NCBI GenBank assembly: GCA_036583965.1
Contig: JAZBQD010000018.1
Span: 15,292,867 to 15,356,866, forward strand
Direction of reading: 5' to 3'
DNA: 64,000 bases
From: Prunella strophiata
Lineage: Eukaryota > Chordata > Aves > Passeriformes > Prunellidae
The translations under genes and the position numbers were made by a program. Under the pieces are notes generated by a model. That model ran no database searches. It was not told the origin of the DNA and was given only the letters and a program-made list of their open reading frames with translations. Numbering within the stretch: position 1 is the stretch's first letter; the number at the start of each line of letters is the position of its first letter. Positions 1 through 14,013 of this stretch are shown here, in pieces.

Positions 1-2591
1 TTTCTTGGAAATCCCCCATTTAACTAACTACCATCTTGGATGGAATTCCTTTTACACTTGTTAGCACTGGAATCTTTTAGGAGCTGCTGTACTAAGACAG
101 AGAGAGCACACTGTTTACTATTCAGCTCATACAGGACTGAATTCTGCTTGTGCCTGCTGTTCTGTTTCTCAGTAGGTCTGCAAAAAAAAGCTAGTAAAAC
201 TAGCTGGCAGCCTTATTTTTTCATCTTGGATATAGGTACTGTCTGGTAGTTAGATTATGAAAAAAAACCCAGACTTGTTCACCTATAAAAATGGGTGAAC
301 AATTATGAAAATCAGTAAATAATAACCTGTGGTACCCTAACATATTTTTGTGCAAGTGCAGTGGTATCAGAGTGGAGGTCAAGGATACAGGAGATTAAAA
401 AAATTACTAAAAAATACTGTATAGTTACATATACGTAAAACTCATTCTGTTGCTAAGTACAACAGGTAAGTCTATGCTGTGCTTTCAAAACATATTTTCC
501 TTCTAAATTTCACACATATACAAATTACATCCATTAAAGGTACCAGTGTTAACAGAGTAATATAAGATAATGTGAAACAAACCATGAGAAACTATGTGCT
601 GCTTTACCTCAGCATTTTCACTTGCATAATAGGCCTGATTCATTTACAACAATGACTCACTTACAATGTGACTCATTTACATACCACATACTACTTTCTG
701 TTTCTGAAATACTTTGTAAATAGAAACAGAAGTTCTCTATCAGCATCCGCAAATTACTGCCGGTTTACTTGGAAGCAGAGCTACGGTGCTGAATGGGCAA
801 TTTCCTGGGTTCCAGGCAAGCAGAAGGAAGGCTGACTTACCAGTCTCCACCAAAAAAATAAAAGGCAAATAAAGCTATGTATTGCTTCTGTACATACAGT
901 GGCAGTAATCTGATTTTCCATTTTAGTGTGGTGCTAAACCAGCAAGAAACAAAATAAAAATGTACAATTCTTTATCAGGGTTACATGGAATACAAACCAG
1001 GAACCCTTAGAAGTCTGCCATAAAAGTACATACATTATGTGAAGACAGGCTGGATCCCCACGAGTGCTTGGACACCACTAACACATACAGCATTACACAG
1101 GTATCATGTTTCTGACAACAAAACTGTGTGGACTCAGTTAAGCTGCACCCAAATACTTCTTCCCTGCCAGAAATGCCAATATACAGGTTTTTTAGATGAC
1201 TCTGCATTTCTCAGGAAAAGTGCAGGTAGTAAGGAAACCAATTCATCAGACGAGGTAACCAAAAGCTGTATGACCTCCAGGGAACTCTTGTGCTCACCTG
1301 CATTGCCATTACCCAGATCCCACTTTTGGCACACAATCTTGTGCAAGGAGCAGACACACATTTTCATCTCCGTGTTCAAAGCATGGCACTAAGCCCTATT
1401 TACCCTTTGCTTTAAATGAACACAGAGGACACATTCACCAGCAGTGTCACATCACCCAAGACAGGCCCAATCTTCACACATTTCCAAGTTTCTTTAATAG
1501 GATAGAGCAGGATTCCCCTCCAACATATGCTAAAAACATATAAATATCCTAGAATATTGAGCACAGCAGCAATATTTCCCCTGATCTACAGCATACAAAG
1601 CAAAGAGCTGCCAAGGGAAGGTTTTGTTGCTGTGATGTGATGAGGGAAAAGGGGAAGAAAGAGATGTGCCTTTATTTTTTACCCCTTGCTATACAAATTA
1701 TCTGCATAATTTCGATAAAATATTCCAAGGTGATTAGGTATCTGGCAGAGACCAGAAGAAACTTTTAAATCCAAAAGGTCAATGTCAGTAGAAATTTTCA
1801 AACCTTTAGAGTGGAACCATTCTCTAAATGTAACAGGTATGGTAAGATATGCTACTGTTGTATTAAAAAGATGCTGTATCAAAGGTGATGTTCAAAGTTT
1901 CAAAGAACCTACTTTTTAAAGCTGTATTGATGAATGGCATTTGGAAAAATGAAACTCACACGGGTGCTATATAGAATACACTACACAGTAATTTTTCCAC
2001 ACTACACTTTTGAAGTAATTTTCAAAAAGCATAAACTGTTACTGAATTGGCCTGCTTAATAAGTGCTGAGATACTAAAAAAAATGAATCTAAACACAAAA
2101 ACATGAACTAAAGATTTCACCAAAACAACCAAACCAAATGTATGGCTTTTGAGTTATTTTAATGAAATAAGCATGCTTCCATTTCCTTACTAAATGAAAA
2201 AAAAAAAAAAAATCTGTATTAATATTAGTAATTTCAAAAACCTTATTTTGGAAAAGTATGATCAAAAAATAATTAAATGTTTCCAAGCAGACTGCAGCCC
2301 CTGACCTTCTGACAGTTATAACAACCTGAGTTCAACCCAGTCTCCATTAAACATGGGAACTGAATGTGGATGCCCAGCCTACCTCAACATTATAGTGCAT
2401 CATGAGACTTTTACTTCAGAATGCAGTATATAATTCTGAAATGCTATTTTCATTCAAGTATTACATGCCTACTTTTTTTTTTTTTTTTTTAATCTTAACT
2501 AGAAGCAGGGATGGGAGTGAAAAACTTTACCTGCAGATTTAGAATACATTCTTTGATAAAGAAAAAGCCATATTGTTTTCAAAGGGTTTAC
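1..2591 (-). other. PTPN13 intron 9 (partial)
   Basis: No coding segment of PTPN13 was found here on either strand. Contents: an 18-nt T run (2473-2490), a 16-nt A run (2197-2212), and otherwise AT-rich unique-looking sequence. The short ORFs have no recognisable products. Confidence 0.7.
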
Positions 2592-2691
2592 CTTGTTCTC
2601 TGAGAATTAGTTTGACTTGATGTGGAGATATCATCAGCACCTGATAACACACCACTGGCATCATCTCTCTTGAAAGCTTCATTTCTTCTCA
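2592..2691 (-). CDS. PTPN13: PTPN13 exon 9: last exon in the window
   Basis: Seen: a 100-nt exon, phase 1 in and phase 2 out. The acceptor is ttgttttgctag ending at 2692 and the donor is GTAAAC at 2591. The junction codon with exon 8 gives Val, then 32 codons read RRNEAFKRDDASGVLSG and end in SQTNSQRT, plus two bases. The alignment with human PTPN13 is clear at RR.EA.KR and at the C-terminal SQR. The middle is divergent and gap-free within what I can recall. The next coding segment (a Glu/Gln-rich coiled stretch, then FERM) is not found between 1 and 2591, so the transcript leaves the window here. Confidence 0.92.
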
Positions 2692-4332
2692 CTAGCAAAA
2701 CAAAAGACAAATTAATACCTGACTGGGCAACAAGGCACACAGAGTAATCCCATCTAAACCTCAAGGATTTATCAGTCATATGAGATTACTCAGAAGGAAT
2801 TGAATTTTATGTGTTCTGCACAATGGCACTACAGTATCAAACAAATTAACATGATGAAGTTGATTTCAGTTTTCAGAGCTACCTTACAATTTTACTTCAA
2901 CAAAAATAGCTGGGAGTCCTTTGAAGAATACTAAGTAAGGCCTAAAAGAAATCAAAATAAAACTCCACACAATTGCACAGACCCATTCCCAAGGTAACAT
3001 ATGTTTTATGTCAGTCATGAGTTGAAACATGGCATAGACATCATAAAAAACTATTCCAGAACAGAAAGAGAGCAGCTAGTTAACTAGTACACAATATGCA
3101 TTCAGTACACAATAAAAGGAGTTAAGAAAGCAGTATCTGAACTTCTAATCACTATCCCTGGAATCTAATTCCTTATTATAATTTATAATTTTTTTTTTCC
3201 TTTTGGCAATACATTAACTTGTGATTCTCTTTGTAAAATCACAGCTTTTGCTGGGAGATCTCCCTGTAGCAGCAGCTGAGATGCTACACTTCGAGCTTGA
3301 TTTTGCACAGTACTTCACTTCCCCCTCTTACTGTACCCTCAGCAAACAGAGCTGGCAGGAGAGCTCCTGCAGAACACACTAAAGCCACATTGATTTAAAA
3401 ATAGGTTTTTTACAGCCATTTCACTGAGCCCAGAGATACTACTACTAGAAGGCAGCTCTATCTGGCCTGTACAAACTTAGGAGTTGTTGACTTTGGACTG
3501 GAACACATAAACAGACTGTTCCAAATTGCAAGCAAGCAAAAGGAAATTACAGGAGCCTCAGTATCTGCTCCTGCTCCTCAGGCTTCTGGCTCAGTAAGCA
3601 CAAGGACAGACAATGACAAAGAAGGTTGAGAGAGCAGTGAGTACATGGAGGCCGGGCTGGAATTCTGTGCATACAGAATACAGATAGTGCAGCTATACTC
3701 CAGCTTCCTAACTATTGTTTTCCTTCCTAATTTTCACCAAATGATTTGTCTCCATTTTTTATAATGATTCTGCAAAGATGATTCTTCCTGCCATACATCA
3801 GCAAACAATCCTTCATATAATCTCTTGCTTTCATTGATTTAATAGAAACTACTTAAATTTATCTTACTAACAGCCTGTACTATGTAGTACTTTAGCATTA
3901 CACTGAAATCCTTGGCATATAAATTATAAACCACTTAACATTCATAATAAAACCCACTGATATAATTATACCATGGAGGTCCCATATAAAGCTTTTGTAA
4001 TTCACTGTTACTGTGCACTAACAACAACTCCATGCCTTTTTCTGCAGCATTTTCTGTTATTTAAAAAGAAAACTTCTAGTAAAAAGTTAACTATTTCCAG
4101 CTTTTCCTACCAAGTTCCCCTCCAGAGTGCTAAATGTCAAACTCATTTCCTGAACAGACTGCACATTATGCTGATCATGATGTTGTAACTTCATCATCTT
4201 AGAACTTCATATCAGGACAATATCAAGACTCTTCTAAAGGCTTTTGGGGATCTGGTTTTCATCTTAACTTTTTTCTTTATATTTTTGTTTCTTTAGGTTT
4301 TTGGTTGGTTGGTTTTTAAACATAGGTCTTAC
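2692..4332 (-). other. PTPN13 intron 8 (1,641 bp)
   Basis: Lies between exons 8 and 9 with GT-AG borders on the minus strand. I see no repeats or genes in it beyond short T/G-rich tracts near 4283-4318, close to the exon 8 donor. Confidence 0.85.
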
Positions 4333-4428
4333 CTTGCCTGAAATCTGGTTCTGAAGAAATAACAGATGGACTTTCACTTGAAGTACTATAAACATCGCTG
4401 TGATAAGATTTGTACCTTCTCAAAGGCT
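4333..4428 (-). CDS. PTPN13: PTPN13 exon 8: linker exon
   Basis: Seen: a 96-nt exon, phase 1 at both ends. The acceptor is tttaaactttcag ending at 4429 and the donor is GTAAGA at 4332. With the G from exon 7 its first codon is Glu (residue 399), followed by 31 codons: PLRRYKSYHSDVYSTSSE, then SPSVISSEPDFRQ. Human PTPN13 has the same segment with a few substitutions. It is Ser-rich with Tyr and Ser residues that look like phosphorylation sites; that is inference only. The acceptor reads AGAG, so a 2-nt shifted site exists, but only the first AG keeps the frame. Confidence 0.95.
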
Positions 4429-5152
4429 CTGAAAGTTTAAACCAAGGTATCAGAAGTAGAAAGCAACAGTTATAATGTAAAAATCAAACACAAACATTTG
4501 AACTTTAAAAAAATATTTTCAAACCATTTTAAAATGCCTGTCTGTGGCTATGGAGTTTAAAAGCACACACCCAGGGGATGCTGGGCAGTCCCATTCTGCT
4601 CCCATGGCCCGAGGGTTCTGTGGTCAGCCTGGCCACTCTTGACTATCCCAATGCAGCCACCTCCTCTGAGCTTCCCTCAACATCACTTCCAAGTTAAAAC
4701 TGCTATTAAAAAAAACCCCACTGAGACCAAAAACAAAACCAGATCCCTCCTGCAACCAAACCAGGTGCAAAAGTTTGGTGTGCCCCTCTTGCATGCAAAA
4801 AGCAATCCCCAGAACTCAGTCCCTGGCTCCTTTATGACATAAAAAGAAAAATATCCAGAGAGATAAAGCAAGCACTGGAAAATTATAATTCAGCTCATCT
4901 TTGACATCCACAAAATATGATTAACAATCAATTAGTAAGCCCCTAGAGGATATTTAATTAACCAGAACAGCTAAACTGATGTGATGAGAAATCAATACAG
5001 CAGTCTCAGTTCCTATTCTCAGGGGATTACATAAATAACATACTGGAGCAAAGGACTCCACAGAAGGGGGTATGTGCTTGACATTTCCAACCATCTCCCA
5101 GAACTTTCCTAAGCACAAGCCAACAACCACACACAGAATGCATAAAAGCAGA

Positions 5153-5168
5153 ACACACACACACACAC
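5153..5168. repeat. (AC)8 microsatellite
   Basis: Eight uninterrupted AC units in intron 7. Confidence 0.85.
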
Positions 5169-8100
5169 AAAAGAGTCTCTACATCTTGGGAATACGAATG
5201 TTTCACTGTCAAAGTGAGACAAAAAACCTCAGGTATCCTTATTTGCAGAATGCTGTTTGACTGGTCTGACTATAGTTAATGTTTTTGAAAACAGAAGCAG
5301 TGATATAGAAAAAACACATGTAACTGCTGTGAAAACAAGTGCCAGTCACTACAAAAAGGAATATGCAATGCAGGAATACAAAATGGGGAATACATGAGCA
5401 GTTGTTTCTGGAGGCTGCAACAAGGAAATTGGAAGTTCCAACTTTCCACGTCCAGAAAACAAAACGTGGTGAAAAATTTTGAGGGAACAACAAACCTGCT
5501 GCATAACTTCTGTTAGGTCAGATGACAGGTTAGTCAACAATACTACTCATACAGACTTCTACAGAAGTAGAAAAAAAGCATGAAAAGAAGTAAGATAATG
5601 CAGTACTCCAAGAACTAAAGACTAGTCCATGTTCACTTTGGACTATCTGTTTCCAAAGCTTTCCTCTTTAAAAAGCAGTATTTCCCCCATTTTTACCCAG
5701 CTCACTTGGGTTGTGTAAGGAATCTTTAAGAAAACTGGGAAAGGTAAGCAAGCTGCAAACCAACTCATGAAGCCAACAGCAGCCCTTTGCAGTTGCACAC
5801 TTTAGCAGGATAAAACCCAATTTCTCCAAAGAACATTTTACACTATTCTCACAAAGGAGCAGTATGGACCCACAGCAAGATGAAAAGAATCCACTGGGGC
5901 TGTGTGGGAGCAGTGAGGTTGCTTCAATCTTTCACAATGGCTACTTTCAACGTTGTGGATTTTACAACAAAGAAATCTGCCCCCAGTCTAGCAATTACTT
6001 GCCTACCATGGGAAATAAAACCCAAATTCAGTGGGTAGCTTTTGGAGATGTGTTTTCAAAATGCTCCTAGCCCTTAAGTGAGGAATCAATCCACACACAA
6101 CACTGGAGCTACAGTACTGAAATGTTTAACTAAAACCAGACCTCTTGTTTCCCAGTAGTTTTATTAGCTGTAGGTTTTTCAAGTCTGCTGAACTGACTTT
6201 GAAACAAGATGATGGAGGGGGAACAATAAAAAATGATGCGAGATTTTAAACAGACTTTTTTTTTTTCCACTTAGTCAGCAGCCAGGGCTTCTCAAATTGC
6301 ACACAAATTATGGCTCCATTCTGGTTCTTTGAGACATTAAATTTTGAAAAAACCAAACCCGTGGTAAAACAGAAATATGCAGTAAAACCACGAGACAAGT
6401 GTTTGTAGGTGGTGGCATGCTATGGGACTCTGCAGGGTGTTTGATTTCTCCCGACTCATCCTGTTAGCTGTGCCATGCTGTAGGCCAACAAGTCTATGAA
6501 CCAAGAAGCAAAAAGCCATTTCCACACACTGTTTATCTTCATAAAGAGATGGTCTTTATGGTCACAGACCCCCACATAAGGCCCAACAAAGCTCAAACCT
6601 ATTCACAAGTAGAGCTGGAGACAGGACCACACTCCTGTCTTGCCACATCCTTCTCCCTAATCAAGACCACACAACCCAAGAACACAAGCAAAGGTATTGC
6701 TCTCATCTGCTGGAAGCATTCAACAGTCTTTCCATGCTGGGCTATCAGGCAAAGTTTCAAGGCAGTTAAGAAGCTACATCCTGAAATTTCATGTAAATCC
6801 TCTAGATTTATGTCCATTTTGCTCAGTTTAGAGAAACCACATAGAGATGTGGAGCTGTCTGCTGCTGAGGCATCTTCCTTGCAGTTCTCTGCTGGCCTAC
6901 ACAAACATCTGTGTACACCCCCTACACATCCCCCCAGCACTGCACCCCCTCTTAACCAAGTGCTTTCCTTCCTGGGGCACAGACAGAATATGCACTGCAG
7001 ACCTGCAAATACTCGATTAAAATGTAAATATTGAGAATATTCTATCTATAATGCTTGCATAGTCATCCAAATAATTTATGCTCTCTCCTCTCCTCCAGCA
7101 AGTTCTCCTCAATTCTCATGTATCATACTAGGATTTAACTTCAAAGAAGGCACTTGGATCATGCCCAAGCTAAGCTTCTAATTAAGAATTAGCTTCTAAA
7201 GGTCACAAAGTCCCAGTTCTGGGATCAAATTAAAGTTTAGTTTTCATACAGAAGTTCCACAAGTAAGGACAAACTTGTAGACAAACTGTCTGGCTGGGAA
7301 GAAGCTGAAAAATGACAAACAAAAAACAAAAGCTAAAGACTACAATAAAACAACTTTACAATCTCCCATATTTACAATTTTCCCTGGGAATTCTGAATGG
7401 CCTTGGTTTGCTGTCTTAGTTTCTTGGGTTTTTTGGTTGGTTTTTTTAAAAATTTTTGGTGACTGAAGAGAGACTTCAGAACTGATTTAAGTTCTATAAA
7501 CCAAGAACATTGTAGCAAAAATAATGGTATCAGTTACCTTCCTTAACATTTCACTGTTTAGATTACATCTTTTACCAGAACACTTTGAAAGATTTCATAC
7601 CTTAATAGAAAAAAATAATGAGTTTAAGCATGTGTTAGGAGTTTGTAACTAAAATGAATATATAAAATTTGCACTAATAAGCAAAATAAGCATGATGCAA
7701 AGGTAGATGATGTATTACAAGCTGGAGAGTCTGTCTTTGTGCTCCAGTGGGGCTTTTTCAAGTTCCCTATCAAAAGCAGCAGAGCACAACCTCCCAGGCA
7801 CCTCACGCAGCATGAAATAACAAAACACGCTATTTACGCAAGGCGAGACCTGCAAGCCCAGACAAGTCACTTACAGAGAGCCTCACCTCAGCCAAATTCA
7901 ACAGAAATCAGAGAACCACATTCAGCTTGGAATTTCATTATCCTGAACACCAGTCACATCAGATACACAGGTTTTCAAATACACATCATTACAGAATTAT
8001 TTCTGGCGGCACAGAGAAGGCAGCAGAATTAAACCGAAAATTAAAAGTTTCGTGACAAGGAGAGAGCTCTCGTTTGCCTTTTGAAGTTTACTGGTGGGTG

Positions 8101-8521
8101 TCTATTACAGGAGAGTGGCACTATAACACCACTTAAAACACATTAACTGTCCTTCAGGAGAAGCTGGGACTCACTTCTTTCCCATGAATTAAATCAATAG
8201 ACTAGATTCATATTTGCTTTTCCTTTTCCTCTTTTCTAAGAAAAAGCTAAGAAAACTTGAACTATCTTATGCAAGCCAGTATAGGTTTAACAGGAAGGAC
8301 ACTGAGATCCAGTTGAGATTCCTGGTAGGGATTCACATCCAACAACTGACAAAGGAAGCTATCCCATTCAGACTTCCAGGGGAGCAGGCTCATTTTAACT
8401 TGCAAGATTTCCACCACGCACATTCCACACCTAAAAAGCTGTATTGCACATGCAGTCCAAGTCGCCAGCCATCCAGGCAACCCCCCTAGGGAGCCCCACT
8501 GGATGCAGAGGGCCTGGCAGG

Positions 8522-8544
8522 ATCTAATCTACCTTAGATTAGAT
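8522..8544. repeat. Perfect 10-bp inverted repeat, 3-nt loop
   Basis: Arms ATCTAATCTA (8522-8531) and TAGATTAGAT (8535-8544) with spacer cct. A further partial copy of the arm (taatctag) follows at 8546-8553. Confidence 0.85.
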
Positions 8545-11500
8545 GTAATCTAGTGTAGAAAAATGTAGCCTTGAAAAACTGCAGAGAACACACATCTCTA
8601 GTGCTAGGCTGGAAAGGAAAACAGAGAGATTAACAATAACAACACCAGGGTCTGGTAGGAACTCAAGAGTCCTGTATTTAGAAAGACACCCTTGTTTTCT
8701 GGATCTGGATCATGCCATCTGGGAAAAGGTATGTAAACTAACACAGGCCCAGACAGAGTTTGTCTAAGAAAGTTGTTTGCCTGTTTTAATTTAAATGCTT
8801 TATCCAACTGAGAATGTAATGTATTGACCAGAAATTGACAATCTCAGATTGTGTGAGCTGCTGAAAGCTCAATAGATGAGATAAAGCAGATGCCACGTTG
8901 CTGTGCAATTATGCAATTGTTAGAGCTGTTTTACTACCTAATGCTGTGAAACTCAGCACAAAGTAATAGCTGCTGATGCCATAGTACTTGTATTTTACAG
9001 ATATCCCACAAATATCTTCTTCCTTGAAAAGCCAGCATCTCTCATCTCAGTAAAATCAACAGCTGGAGTTCTCAAACCAAAACAGCATCAGTCCATTTTT
9101 CTACCTCTCAGACTCACTAAAATTTTTCTGAATATTGTTCTACTGGACAGACCAACCACATGAGAATCTATTTTGCCACAAATGAATTTAAATCACACTG
9201 CAGCCCCACAGAGACGTGCAAACTGCACCTTCCTTTGCTTTCACACACAAACAGATGTGCCATTGTGCATGATTCAAATGGCCCACAGTGAACTCAGAAA
9301 CCCAGAACACAGAACTCAAGAGAAAAAGGAAGTATGTGCACTTCAATGAATTCACAGTACTAAGTTTGTAAAGCAACTATTCATTTTTACCCCCCTAAAT
9401 CAAATCTTCCATTTAAGCCACTTCTGCTGAAGCTCCCAAATTCAAACCTCTGGGGCTTAATCTGCTGGGATAAATTTGCTACCAACAGCTGCCTGATTAC
9501 CTGCAGAAATTCTCCCTTATTCAAAAATGCACCTTCAAACTAAGAGAGCATCTAAAATCCAGGCTTTAGAGTAACCTGTAACCTTTAACTGCAACCTTCC
9601 CAGTTAAACACAGGCTGTCATAACATAGAAATTTTATAAATAGGGTCCAAATGAGTCTTCAAGGTAGCTAATGAGAAGTTTCATGAGATAAACACATGGA
9701 AGAAGACTTAGGAGGAAAAGACTCTTGTCTAGAAATATAGAATATTACTGCCTCTTCCTGCTGACTCTATGAAGCAAGAGCAATAATTGGACAAAAACCA
9801 TAAAATCTGAGGACTTAATAATCTGGGTTTTCTGTTGGGGAAAAAAAATAAAGGTAGAAATAGAGAGGAATAAACACAACTTCTGGGTCTGGAATTCACA
9901 TGGTTCCCAACTGCAAAAACATTTAACAAAGGCTTGAGAATATTCCCAAACCACCCCCATTTCCCCACCCCTGGATTCAGCATTCCAGAGCTTCAGCAAG
10001 ATCAACTTTTTCAGTATCCTCCATCTTTTTTTTGCTCTGTCTGCTATTCCAACCCACAGCCAGCTATATTACTACTCTCACAACTGGTTCTGTCCTCCTG
10101 TATTCCACAAGGACATGGGCAAGCTTTATGCTCCCTCATGCATCTCACTTAAACATCCTCATAAACAACACTGCATTTTAAAAAGAAATTTAAAAGGATA
10201 CTCATTCACTCAAGTAACACATAAACCCTTTCACTTTGAATTTTGCATTCACTCAAAACAAAGAGTGGGGGGAGGAGCTGCCTAAGCAAAAGGAGATGTT
10301 CAGACATAGCTGCCATTACCATCTCACAGCCTTGTGCCTTGCTACTGAGCCATTTGAAGGCAGGCCTAGGATAGGAAAACTTGAGTGTGTGTACACTTCA
10401 CAAGTGTCAGGAAATACAATCAGCTTGGTGGGAGAGAAGGCAAAAAATCCTGCAGCATGGGAGAACAGACGACACCTTCATGCTCTTGAGCTGCAATGCA
10501 AGTTCACAAAATGTAAAAGAATATTATTTTCTCTCTGAAAGAAATGGGACACTATCAGCAGGTGCCAGGACAGCAATTTCTAAGTTTCAAAAGAACACCA
10601 AGAAACAAAACCTGTTCTGTGGGTACAGGCAAGATGTTGGGTTTAACACCGAACAACTTCATAACCCTAATCAATTCTAAGGTCACAAAACCTCCATAAC
10701 AAAACAAGAATGAAGAAAAGGGCAAAGATGAAGAACTTACTGTCTTGGTAAAATTAACATACTTTTGGAGTCTCTTATTAGTGATCAGAATTGGCTACAC
10801 CATAAGTCAAATAGCAGACTGTTGGCCTTGCCCCCATCTGGCTAAATTGCACCTAATCCTAAACAATCATCTTCAGTATAGAAGAGATAAACAACCTCAA
10901 CCCTGAAACTGTACAGCAGATTAACATAAGCCAGCAAGTTCAAGAGCAAGGCAGTCACAAGGACACAGTGCTTGGAAGCCTTTTGAGGCTAAATCTGAGA
11001 TGTTCTAACAGTATATTACAGTGCACTTTAGATGCTCTGCAGCTCACTACAAAGTACTACAGCACAGCTGTAATTAAAGCTCTGTCATTCTTTCCACTAT
11101 AAACTCTGCTTTTCATGAGTTTATAATTTAGATTGTAAAATCTGTTCTGAGTGAAAGCTTGGCAAACCAGAGCCTGTCCATAAGAACATTTTCTTTTTCC
11201 AAGGCAGTCAGCTCCTTAAGGTTTTATGAATAACAGAAAAGTTTTCCAGCTTAACCCAAAGTAAGTTAAAGAAAAATAAGCTACATGTCACTTAAATTCC
11301 TTTGTAGCTTGAGGAGGGAAGTTTTATCTCGCCAAGTTCAACTCATAGAGAGTCCAATGTCACTTCACAATTCAAAAATGGAAAAACAATGTATACAGCC
11401 AAAAGCAGAGGCTTAATACAATTTATACAGGCTTAGCTGTAACCTAGACCTGGGCTCAACTGAACTGAAAATACCCCCAGACCTACCAAAGAGAAGGCAG

Positions 11501-12530
11501 ATTGTCTCTCCTCTGCTGCCCCAGCTATAACCCTGTTTCCTGTGACTCCTTGCCCATTCCTCCCCCTCCAAACTGAACTGAACCCTTATTCCAAACTGCA
11601 TGAACTTTTGAAGTAAGTTGTTCTCCTTCTCTATTTTTCACTCATGCCTCTCAGCTGCACTGGTCAGAAGAGCAATTCCACACACACTTGACACTTGATA
11701 GTTTTGGATGTGGAAATATCTGTCTACCCACTAAGTACTTCAAAATTACATACAACAGTAACACACAAAAAACTCAAGACTGTATTTTTCATTTCTTGGA
11801 CAGATGAAACTGGCAATAGATTTTTTACAAAAGATCTCAAGAGACATGTCTGGTGTAAAAAAATGTAAGATGAGGAACAGTAAAACATATGGAACAAAAA
11901 AAGGAAAAGGGAAAGAAGTCTTAACAGACTAGCAGACTTTATGTATTAAAACTTTTGTGAATCTGCTTACTAAGGCAGAATAGATACTTCCAGTCTGGCT
12001 TCTCAAGCCCTTTAAGACATAACAGCAACTAACTCCTATGTGAAAAAGCATTCATCATCCATCTTACTAGAATACTCCTTTAAACTGACTCATTAAAAAT
12101 TCACATTCACAACTAGTTTCTGGTCCAAAACATTTTCTTTAAGTAGTTAACTGACTGAAGAAATTGAACAATTGAGAGCCTAAAATATAAGAGTAAAGCA
12201 TATACTCCCACCTTCAAGAGTGAAACTCACCTTCCTTGAAAATAGAAAACTCTGAAACCCAGCTACCTGTTGAGAAAGTGTCTTTACTTTTTTTCCTAGC
12301 AAGCAATTCAGAAGGATGGGAAGTGAGTCATTGGATATTGCCTTAATCATCCCTATACATGTTTGTCACCCTGCCTCTGTGACTATTAAGGCCCAGTCCC
12401 CAGTTTACTTTGCACTTTCACCCATTCCCCTTACAAATTGTAGTTTCACACATCTGACCTATCTCACTTTGCAAGGCATGGGCATGTTTTGCTTTCTGCC
12501 ATTCTCCCAGCCTGCCTGAATGAGAATGAG

Positions 12531-12555
12531 AAACCCATTGCTCATCAATGGGTTT
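12531..12555. repeat. Perfect 10-bp inverted repeat, 5-nt loop
   Basis: AAACCCATTG at 12531-12540, spacer ctcat, and its exact reverse complement at 12546-12555. It lies in intron 7. Confidence 0.85.
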
Positions 12556-14013
12556 GGCCATGCTTTTGGTTTTGCTCTTATGCAACACAAACCTGCACAA
12601 AGCTGCACTCCTGAACAACAAGGCTATTGAGCTTTCCCAATGCTGGGAGTGGCCTTCTCTTAAACTCTGTCAGCTGCCTATCTCTAGCAATCCAAGTTGA
12701 CTCATATACTTGAGATGGACCCTGTTGATTCCAGACTCTCAAACCAAAAGCCAACCAAGCTTCCCTGTGCCTCATCAGACATCCTAGTAGATAACAACAG
12801 ATAGTAAACTTCTACAGAGATAAACAGTGGTAACTCCACAGGGCTGCTTTCATCTATGTTCATTTCTTCACACAATAACGTGACCCTCATCCCCTCATTG
12901 GAAGATGCTGATCTGATAGCACAAGAGAAGTCCAGCTGTACAGAAATCACAGCAGCTTTTTAACCTGCCTAGCTATTTCAGTAACACTCCTCCCTTCTGG
13001 AACAAAAGACTCACATGCGCAGGCTTTCCCGTGCTAATTGCAATACAAGCATCTCCCAGGATGGCTACAAAGGACATGAGCAGGCATTTTCAGAAATTCA
13101 ACCTCGACAAAAGGCTTTATCATCCCTCCTTAGTATGGAGGTGTTTACACCTCAGGCAGAAGGAAGTCAAGGTAGGGTGTGTTTTCACAGTTTCTTCTGT
13201 CACACAACAGACAAGCTAACTCACCACTCTTTGAGTGGGCCTGAGTAAATGCCTGAGCTAGCTCTGTGCATACAGCTCTTGCACCATACACCTTGGATGA
13301 CCAAGTGATGCTTTCTGGCCCAGCACAAGCAGGATCCAGCTCTGACTCTCAGTTTCTATCCAACTGTCTCAAACTTACAGCCCCTGAAAATCACCCCACA
13401 AAACCAAAGCAAATAAAACATGCAGTTCCACTTACAGGGTTCTGCATCAAGGTAATTTTACAACTTTCCCCACAAAAATTACAAAGACTTGTTTTTCCCC
13501 CATGCATTTTTTTAATGAACTGATGGAACTTGTGTGAAGTGTTCCCATTGAAGATCTGAACACGAGGGCAAAAAAAATTTAATATTTAAGGGCTTAAGTC
13601 CAGAGTTATACAGCACAAAAACAGAAATCTGGAGATTAAATTCTGCCTTTCCTTAGGGGCATAAATCTACCTCTAACAGCTGGAGATGAGACTCTTCCTT
13701 GGAGAAAAATTGCTTGACAATTGGCTGTTACCAGCTTTTTTTTTTTTTTTTTTAATTGTAATTGGTGAGCTTGATACTGGTTAGGGATCAACTATTCTGA
13801 GTAAGCAAGCTGGACAACCACATTTATCTTCATTGGCAACAGATGCTCTAAAGACTTCAGTTTATGTAAAAAAAAAAAGATGAAGACCTCAGCTGTTTCA
13901 AGAGCTGCTACAAGAGAACTCAAATTTATCGTAATGAGAAATCTTTGTTTAGATTTTAGATTTAGATCATTTAGATGACTGGAAAACTGAGAAAATCAAA
14001 AAGCTTCACTAAC

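Larger units (their letters stand above)
4429..14013 (-). other. PTPN13 intron 7 (9,585 bp)
   Basis: AT-rich intron with (AC)8 at 5153-5168, an 18-nt T run at 13736-13753, and perfect hairpins at 8522-8544 and 12531-12555. A slightly more GC-rich patch lies around 4560-4800. No exon or RNA gene is recognisable. The 161-codon ORF at 6549-7034 (+) has no family resemblance or splice context. Confidence 0.8.

Noticed and set aside
1..2591. Search for the next PTPN13 exons (coiled stretch and start of FERM)
   Set aside because: No minus-strand segment here encodes the expected residues; the next exon must lie outside the window.
6549..7034. 161-codon plus-strand ORF in intron 7
   Set aside because: No recognisable domain and low-complexity Pro/His stretches. 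It also overlaps an open antisense frame, and ORFs of this size occur by chance in 64 kb.
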